Assembly: GCA_003388505.1 (NCBI GenBank)
Contig: QQVO01000018.1
Location: 1-64,000 of the forward strand
Direction of reading: 5' to 3'
Source of the DNA: Planctomycetota bacterium
GTDB lineage: Bacteria; Planctomycetota; Planctomycetia; Planctomycetales; Planctomycetaceae
DNA: 64,000 bases
The position numbers and the translations under genes were made by a program. This document shows, piece after piece, positions 59,100 through 64,000 of the stretch. The notes under the pieces were generated by a model. It did no database searches. It was not told the origin of the DNA and was given only the letters and a program-made list of their open reading frames with translations. Positions within the stretch are counted from its first letter, which is position 1. The number at the start of each line of letters is the position of its first letter.

Positions 59100-60656
59100 A
59101 TGGCGTCCACTCGCTCCGACTGTTTCCTGCTGCTGCATCCGGATGACGACGTCGCCATTTGCCGGTCGCCGGCGGAAGCCGGAACAGCCTGGCGCGTTCC
59201 CGGCGGAGGCGAACTCGCCACGCGGATGGCGATCGACCTGGGCCACAAACTCGCCGTCAAATCAATCCCGGCCGGCGCTCCGGTCCGGAAATACGGTCAG
59301 ATCATCGGCTGCGCCACCGAGCCGATTGAACCGGGCGAACTGGTGCACACACACAATCTCGGCGTCGGTGAGTTCACGCGTGATTATCAGTTTGCCACGG
59401 AAACGCCGCCCACTCCCACACCCGATCACCCCCGCTCGTTTCTCGGTTACCGCCGCAGCGACGGCCGCGCCGCAACCCGGAACTACATCGGAATCATCAG
59501 CACGGTCAACTGCTCGGCCACGTCGTCGAAGTACATCGCCCGGCGCTTCGACGACTCCGTGCTGGCCGACTATCCCAACATCGACGGCGTCGTGGCGCTG
59601 GCGCACAAAGGCGGCTGCGCCATGGAATACGGCGGCGTCGATCATCGTCAACTCGCACGCGTGCTTGCGGGCTTTGCGAGGCATCCCAATATCGCCGCTT
59701 ACCTCATCGTCGGCCTGGGATGCGAAACAGCGCAGGCCTCATTCCTTGAGGAAACGCACGGTCTGGTGCAGCTTGCGCTGCCCGGCCGGGCCGAAGCGCC
59801 GCTCCCGCTGATCATGAACATCCAGGACGAAGGGGGCGTCCAGAGAACCGTAGACCGCGGCGTCGGCGTGCTCCGCGAGATGCTTCCCGAGGTCAACAAC
59901 GTCCAGCGGGAACCGGTCCCCGTTTCCGAACTGATCCTCGGCAACGAGTGCGGCGGCAGCGACGGCGCCAGCGGCGTCACGGCAAATCCCGCGCTGGGGT
60001 ACGCCAGCGACCTGCTGGTCGCACAGGGGGGAACCGCCATCCTCGCAGAGATGCCCGAAATCTACGGCGGAGAGCACCTCCTGACCCGACGGGCGGTCTC
60101 CCGGGAAGTCGGAGAGAAACTGATCGAGAGAATCCGCTGGTGGGAAGATTACGCCTCCAGGTTCGACGCCCACATCGACAACAACCCCTCCGTCGGCAAC
60201 AAGCGCGGCGGGTTGACGACGATCTTTGAAAAGTCCCTCGGCGCCATCGCGAAAGGGGGCACAACCGCCCTTCGCGCGGTATACGAATATGCGGAACCGG
60301 TCCGGGAAAAAGGTCTGGTTGTGATGGACACGCCGGGATACGACCCGGCTTCGGTCACCGGGATGATCGCCGGCGGCGCAAATATCGTCGTCTTCACCAC
60401 CGGTCGCGGCAGTTGCTTCGGCTGCAAGCCGGTCCCCTCCATCAAAGTGGCCACGAACACCCCGATGTTCGAACGGATGCGAGACGACATGGACGTCAAC
60501 GCCGGCCGCGTTCTCGAGGGCGACTCGACCGAGGACGTCGGTCGGGAGATTTTCGAGAAGATCATCGCCGTCGCGAGCGGCGAGAAAACGAAGAGCGAAG
60601 CGCAGGGCATCGGTGACGAAGAGTTCTGTCCCTGGACGTCAGGCCCGGTCTTCTGA
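59100..60656 (+). CDS. uxaA: Altronate dehydratase (UxaA family)
   Basis: This is a 518-residue protein. An N-terminal SAF domain (about 1-100, LLLHPDDDVAICRSPAEAGT and HTHNLGVGEF) is followed by the UxaA core with ILGNECGGSDGASGVTANPA, EMPEIYGGEHLLTRRAVSRE and TTGRGSCFGCKPVPSIKVAT. The cysteines and histidines of the iron-dependent dehydratase are present. It dehydrates D-altronate to 2-keto-3-deoxygluconate in galacturonate breakdown; related members act on galactarate or other sugar acids. It is encoded alone. The ATG at 59100 is the start of the conserved N-terminus. Confidence 0.9.
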   Translation: MASTRSDCFLLLHPDDDVAICRSPAEAGTAWRVPGGGELATRMAIDLGHKLAVKSIPAGAPVRKYGQIIGCATEPIEPGELVHTHNLGVGEFTRDYQFATETPPTPTPDHPRSFLGYRRSDGRAATRNYIGIISTVNCSATSSKYIARRFDDSVLADYPNIDGVVALAHKGGCAMEYGGVDHRQLARVLAGFARHPNIAAYLIVGLGCETAQASFLEETHGLVQLALPGRAEAPLPLIMNIQDEGGVQRTVDRGVGVLREMLPEVNNVQREPVPVSELILGNECGGSDGASGVTANPALGYASDLLVAQGGTAILAEMPEIYGGEHLLTRRAVSREVGEKLIERIRWWEDYASRFDAHIDNNPSVGNKRGGLTTIFEKSLGAIAKGGTTALRAVYEYAEPVREKGLVVMDTPGYDPASVTGMIAGGANIVVFTTGRGSCFGCKPVPSIKVATNTPMFERMRDDMDVNAGRVLEGDSTEDVGREIFEKIIAVASGEKTKSEAQGIGDEEFCPWTSGPVF

Positions 60657-61148
60657 CCCCCCTTCCTCTCCGCGTCCGCTTCCACGTCACGGGCGAGCGG
60701 CCGGCCTCAACCGGCCAATGCCCGTCTTGTCCCTCCACCTCCGATCTGACCAACTCTCCCCATCTCGCCACTTCGCCCCCGGTCTCTCGCAGCGCAACGC
60801 TCTGACATCACACCCGGCGTTCGCCGTCTGCCCACAAAGGGCACACGCGTAATACGTTACGACTCGCGCCCGTCTCCGGCCCGATCGAGTGCAGCAGCGT
60901 CCCGGAGGGCCCAGAGCCCCCCTCCGTGCTGCGGAAAAACCGGCATCATCGGAACAATCGGTACAGATTGCCAACTTGCCTAACCGATACTAACCGCAGG
61001 TCCGTCCCTTGCGCTCCTGCTCCCGTTGGAGCTGCGCAGGTTGTGTGGCCCTTTGATGCAGTCTGAATGAACTGCCCGGCTGGAAAGACGGCGGCCCCTG
61101 TGGATGGCCGTCGACTGCCGACCGGCACCGACAGTCAAGGACGTACTG
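60657..61148. other. Non-coding stretch with R4 hairpin
   Basis: These 492 bp include the R4 hairpin at 60690-60724, a likely terminator of the uxaA gene. The rest holds no convincing gene. The AAGGA ribosome site of the BBP7 gene is at its right end. Confidence 0.5.
60690..60730 (+). terminator. Cruciform-type terminator after uxaA (R4 repeat, copy 2)
   Basis: CGGGC / GCCCG (60690-60694 and 60720-60724) enclose a second stem GGCCGG / CCGGCC (60699-60704 and 60711-60716), followed by TCTTGTCC. The core repeats the hairpin at 30960. Confidence 0.6.
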
Positions 61149-62939
61149 ATGCGGATCCAGCACTGGTTGACGGCATTCATGAGCCTGCTGGCCCCGATGG
61201 TGGTCACCGTGACCGCTTTCGCCCAGTCCACTCCGTCCCCCCAGGGCTATCCGCCCGGGTCGGCGACGCCCGGCCGCGCGCAGGTCAGGCAGACGGCAGC
61301 TCAACTGCCCGACTCGACAACCGCGCGAACGCCGATGGTCCCGCCGGTCTTCCAGCCCGCCTTTGCCACGAACAACCCGGCCGTTCTCTATCCGCCGGGA
61401 ACGCCCAACACAATGGCGCCCTGGCCCGCCATCACGCCGCACCTGCCGGCCAACGTGCTCCAGGATCGAACCTATCAGCGCGACGGGCAGTGGCTCAACG
61501 AGATCATCTATCGCGACCCCAAGTTCTACGGGTCGATTGAATACCTCCGCATTCATTTCGACGGCCCCGGCGGCGCCTACATCGGCTCCAAGCCGGCCAA
61601 CATCAACCGCATCACCGAGGACTTTCCCGACGTCATCACCTGGCCCTTCGGCGCTCCCCCCGAGGACGGTTTCAATCCGCCGCTCGGTCCCGGCGCCTAT
61701 CCCTTCGTCTTTCTCCAGGAAGAGCCGGAGGACTTCGTCGGCACGGCAACGATCGACCCCAACCTCTTCCCCATCCGCAAGATGAGCATCTTCGACGACG
61801 ACCTCAAGTCGAACGGCACGCGGCTCCGGTTTGGATACATGGACAACGACGGAACCGGCCTCGGCGCCGAAATCTGGTGGGGTATGCAGGCCGACGAGCG
61901 GTTCCAGATGGGCCAATCCCACATCAACGGAATTCCCATCACCCAGGATCTGATCGCCGGCGTCGACCTCAGCGCCATTCCGCTCGATGAACTGCCGGAC
62001 GAATTCGACAATCCGGGCGGCGGCTTCATTCCCTTCACCCGCGTCGGCGCCGTCCCCTACGAGGAGTCCTCCGGCGTCATCGATACGCTCTTCCCCGGAT
62101 CCGGATTCACCGGTTCCACGATGAAGTATGACATCCTCTACCAGGTCGACATCGCCACCCAGGCCGGCGGCGGAAACGTCAATCTTTACCTCGGAGACAT
62201 CTACAAGCGGCGCTCGGTCCAGATCAAGTCCTACGTCAGCGCACGCTACCTGTACGTCGACGAGTATTTCCGCTTCCGCGGCATCGACAGCGGCTTCGGT
62301 TACGAAATCGAAGAAGAAGACGACGATGAGGCCCCCACCTTCCGGCCTGAAGACGGCACCGTCTCCGGACCGTACTACCCCCTCTTTGAAACCATCGTCC
62401 AGTCCGAAAACACCAGCCATCTCGCCGGTCCTGAAATCGGACTCCGCGGCGACCTCGGACGCGGAAAAGGATTCCACGTCTGGTGGCAGGGCAGCGTCGG
62501 ACTCCTCGTCAATCACGAAAACCTCAGAGTCCACGGCGTCAACGCCGGCAACGCCCACTTCTTCAACACCAACATCGGCGACCCCACAGACCCCTCCGAC
62601 GACACTGGCTTCGGATCACTCTTCGGCCCCGCCTTCGACATGTTCTCGAACGACACCACGTTCGACGACGAAGAGTCCCACACGCACGTCTCACCCATGC
62701 TCCAACTCGGGATCAACGCCGAAGTCGACATTCTGGGCAACCTCCCCCTCATCCGTAGAATTCCCCTCGTCGAGGCCGCCAACCTCACCTTCGGATACAA
62801 CCTGCTCGTAGTCGGAGAACTCGCCCGGCCGGCCGATACGATCCGCTGGCGGGGCTTCCCCGACTTTCCCTCCGTCCGCACCCGGCGCGACACCTGGGAG
62901 ATGCATCAGGGCAGCATCGGTCTGATCTTCGAGAGGTAG
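61149..62939 (+). CDS. BBP7-family outer-membrane beta-barrel protein
   Basis: This is a 596-residue protein. The signal peptide (about 1-26, HWLTAFMSLLAPMVVTVTAF) is followed by a proline-rich stretch. The barrel-like body has alternating strands (YGSIEYLRIHFDGPGGAYIG, TRLRFGYMDNDGTGLGAEIW, VQIKSYVSARYLYVDEYFRF, GLRGDLGRGKGFHVWWQGSV) and ends in aromatic residues (IGLIFER). The pattern matches the planctomycete BBP7 family, found in the outer membrane. The ATG at 61149 has AAGGACG upstream. The pore or ligand is unknown. Confidence 0.82.
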   Translation: MRIQHWLTAFMSLLAPMVVTVTAFAQSTPSPQGYPPGSATPGRAQVRQTAAQLPDSTTARTPMVPPVFQPAFATNNPAVLYPPGTPNTMAPWPAITPHLPANVLQDRTYQRDGQWLNEIIYRDPKFYGSIEYLRIHFDGPGGAYIGSKPANINRITEDFPDVITWPFGAPPEDGFNPPLGPGAYPFVFLQEEPEDFVGTATIDPNLFPIRKMSIFDDDLKSNGTRLRFGYMDNDGTGLGAEIWWGMQADERFQMGQSHINGIPITQDLIAGVDLSAIPLDELPDEFDNPGGGFIPFTRVGAVPYEESSGVIDTLFPGSGFTGSTMKYDILYQVDIATQAGGGNVNLYLGDIYKRRSVQIKSYVSARYLYVDEYFRFRGIDSGFGYEIEEEDDDEAPTFRPEDGTVSGPYYPLFETIVQSENTSHLAGPEIGLRGDLGRGKGFHVWWQGSVGLLVNHENLRVHGVNAGNAHFFNTNIGDPTDPSDDTGFGSLFGPAFDMFSNDTTFDDEESHTHVSPMLQLGINAEVDILGNLPLIRRIPLVEAANLTFGYNLLVVGELARPADTIRWRGFPDFPSVRTRRDTWEMHQGSIGLIFER

Positions 62940-63000
62940 CTTACTCTGTTCCCGGAAGTCGTTGCAGTTGAGTCAAGTTTCAACGACCAACGGAAGCGGT

Positions 63001-63041
63001 CCAGGCGAGCGGCGCGGCGTCAACCCGCCGATCCGTCCTGG
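63001..63041. repeat. R4 hairpin repeat, copy 3 (diverged)
   Basis: CCAGG (63001-63005) pairs with CCTGG (63037-63041), and CGGCG / CGCCG pair inside around TCAAC. It lies between the convergent BBP7 and right-edge genes and resembles the hairpins at 30960 and 60690. Confidence 0.5.
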
Positions 63042-63151
63042 CCCCAGAACGCGAACAAAGCGCCCAGGCGGCCCGGCACACGATCCGCATCAGCCCGCAG
63101 CGTCCGAGTGAACGGAGGATCTCACTCGCTCGCGCTGCGGGTTTTCTCCTT

Positions 63152-64000
63152 TCAACGCTCGTCGGACCGGGAAGGCCGATTCGCCCCCTCATCGTCAGGC
63201 CGGTCCGGTCGGCGATCTCCGCCGGGAGGGCGGTCTCGGTCCCTCAGTCGATCGCGAGGGCGCGGCCCATCCCGGTCATCGCGTCGATCGCGATCGCCGT
63301 TGCGAAACTGTCCATCCCGTCGCGAACCTCGACGCGGCGGCGGAGGCCACATGTCCGGCGGCAGGGCCTCCATAATGACCCGAAAATCGAGCGCCTGTTG
63401 AGATGCGGCATAAAGACGTTCAACGCGCCTGCGGAAATCTTCCGGTTCCAATTGCATCAGTTCATCGAACTGAGTTGGATCATTCCCTTTCAGTTCGTCG
63501 ACAAACTGCTCCAGTTCGATGTCGGTCGGCCGCCGCTCTCGCCGCTCTCGTTCAAGTTCCATCCGCAGATTGGCCACCAGGTAGAACAGCAGCATTCGCA
63601 GTTTTTGACTGCTCTGCGAAGGCGTATTCAGCCAGTTCCGGATCCGCTCATGCGGGACAGCTTCAATGATCCGTTCGACGTCCGCCGCGTCAATCACGCG
63701 CACGATCGCCTGATCCCCCTGTTCCTTGACGATCTCGAACAACTCGAGATAGCGCTCGATTCCCGACAGCGGTTCCCCTTCCGCCGGGTCCAGACGAGCC
63801 TTCTGCGCCTGCGTCATCGTCACGCTCGCCTCGACTTCCTGCATCACCAGCGCCAGTTCCTCGCTCTTGAGATAAAACTGGCCGAACCGGGAACTCGGAA
63901 AAAACCGGCGAAAATTCTCGTCCCGCATGATCGCCTGCATCTCCGCCTCGGAGTCGCGGTCACGCTGCTGTTCCAGAAACTGTTCCGCGAGCGCCGCCCG
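63152..64000 (-). CDS. Partial gene: protein with helical domain and Arg/Asp-rich tail
   Basis: The reading frame is open to the right edge, so the N-terminus is missing; the visible part is 282 residues. It begins RAALAEQFLEQQRDRDSEAE and is helical throughout (for example VERIIEAVPHERIRNWLNTP, LMQLEPEDFRRRVERLYAAS). The C-terminal 60 residues are a charged Arg/Asp/Gly/Pro tail (blocks such as RDRLRDRDRPPGGDRRPDRP). No family was recognised. The tail is similar in composition to that of the pilin-like protein at 21831-22334. It is convergent with the BBP7 gene. Confidence 0.6.
   Translation of the reverse strand, partial: RAALAEQFLEQQRDRDSEAEMQAIMRDENFRRFFPSSRFGQFYLKSEELALVMQEVEASVTMTQAQKARLDPAEGEPLSGIERYLELFEIVKEQGDQAIVRVIDAADVERIIEAVPHERIRNWLNTPSQSSQKLRMLLFYLVANLRMELERERRERRPTDIELEQFVDELKGNDPTQFDELMQLEPEDFRRRVERLYAASQQALDFRVIMEALPPDMWPPPPRRGSRRDGQFRNGDRDRRDDRDGPRPRDRLRDRDRPPGGDRRPDRPDDEGANRPSRSDER

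Noticed and set aside
1-64000. CRISPR arrays, rRNA, tRNA, prophage or insertion sequences
   Set aside because: No regularly spaced repeats, no rRNA or tRNA signatures and no integrase or transposase gene were seen on reading through both strands.

Overview
The window looks like chromosomal DNA from a planctomycete (Planctomycetales/Planctomycetaceae). It is GC-rich by eye and carries families that are strongly enriched in that phylum: four DUF1501 (twin-arginine, sulfatase-like) proteins, two DUF1549/DUF1553 cytochrome-like proteins with a CxxCH motif, a BBP7-type outer-membrane barrel, WD40 and PQQ-type propellers, and many secreted proteins of unknown function. No rRNA, tRNA, CRISPR array, phage, plasmid or transposase gene was found. 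Coding density is ordinary, but several intergenic stretches of 0.3-1 kb are filled with dispersed, hairpin-forming repeat sequence.

Layout. 1-2.6 kb: an ECF-type sigma factor with what look like two tandem region-4 domains, followed by a membrane anti-sigma-like TPR protein. 2.8-7.3 kb: a TPR-DUF1549-DUF1553 fusion followed by its DUF1501 partner. 7.4-11.2 kb: a tightly overlapping four-gene operon (TrkA-C membrane protein, retropepsin-like PF05618 protease, RimK ATP-grasp ligase fused to an RCK/TrkA-C domain, AstE/AspA-type deacylase), which suggests a regulated peptide or amino-acid ligation/hydrolysis system. 11.3-14 kb: an acyltransferase-3 and a two-PDZ secreted protein. 14.2-21.8 kb: a protease island with a trypsin-like protease carrying calcium-loop-like motifs, a caspase-like lipoprotein, a secreted PPC-like protein and a second, divergent membrane caspase, with three copies of a 104-bp repeat. 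21.8-30 kb: a pilin-like small protein, a DapA-family aldolase, a DUF1186/SEC-C protein, a DMFase-like protein, an MFS transporter and a DUF1501 protein. 31-43.5 kb: a membrane spermidine-synthase-like protein, a Tat-secreted unknown, a DUF1549-DUF1501-WD40 operon, a PQQ propeller and another DUF1501. 43.5-51 kb: an HlyD-type adaptor, a CNNM/DUF21-CBS protein, an unknown, and two TadG-like vWA proteins. 51.3-57.5 kb: an ImuA-ImuB-DnaE2 mutasome with a convergent SRAP protein, an SOS mutagenesis and lesion-handling module. 57.5-64 kb: a HEAT-repeat protein, altronate dehydratase (UxaA), a BBP7 barrel and a gene cut off by the right edge.

The strongest unexplained signal is a dispersed 104-bp element, present in five copies. 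It begins with a near-perfect palindrome (AGAGCAA-A-TTGCTCT). In three copies it begins exactly at a gene's TAG stop codon. A solitary copy of the palindrome sits upstream of the RimK operon. A second, ~85-bp hairpin repeat family (two copies) and several shorter hairpin families occupy other gene ends. The two best candidates for an under-described protein system are the caspase/trypsin island and the RimK-RCK operon.
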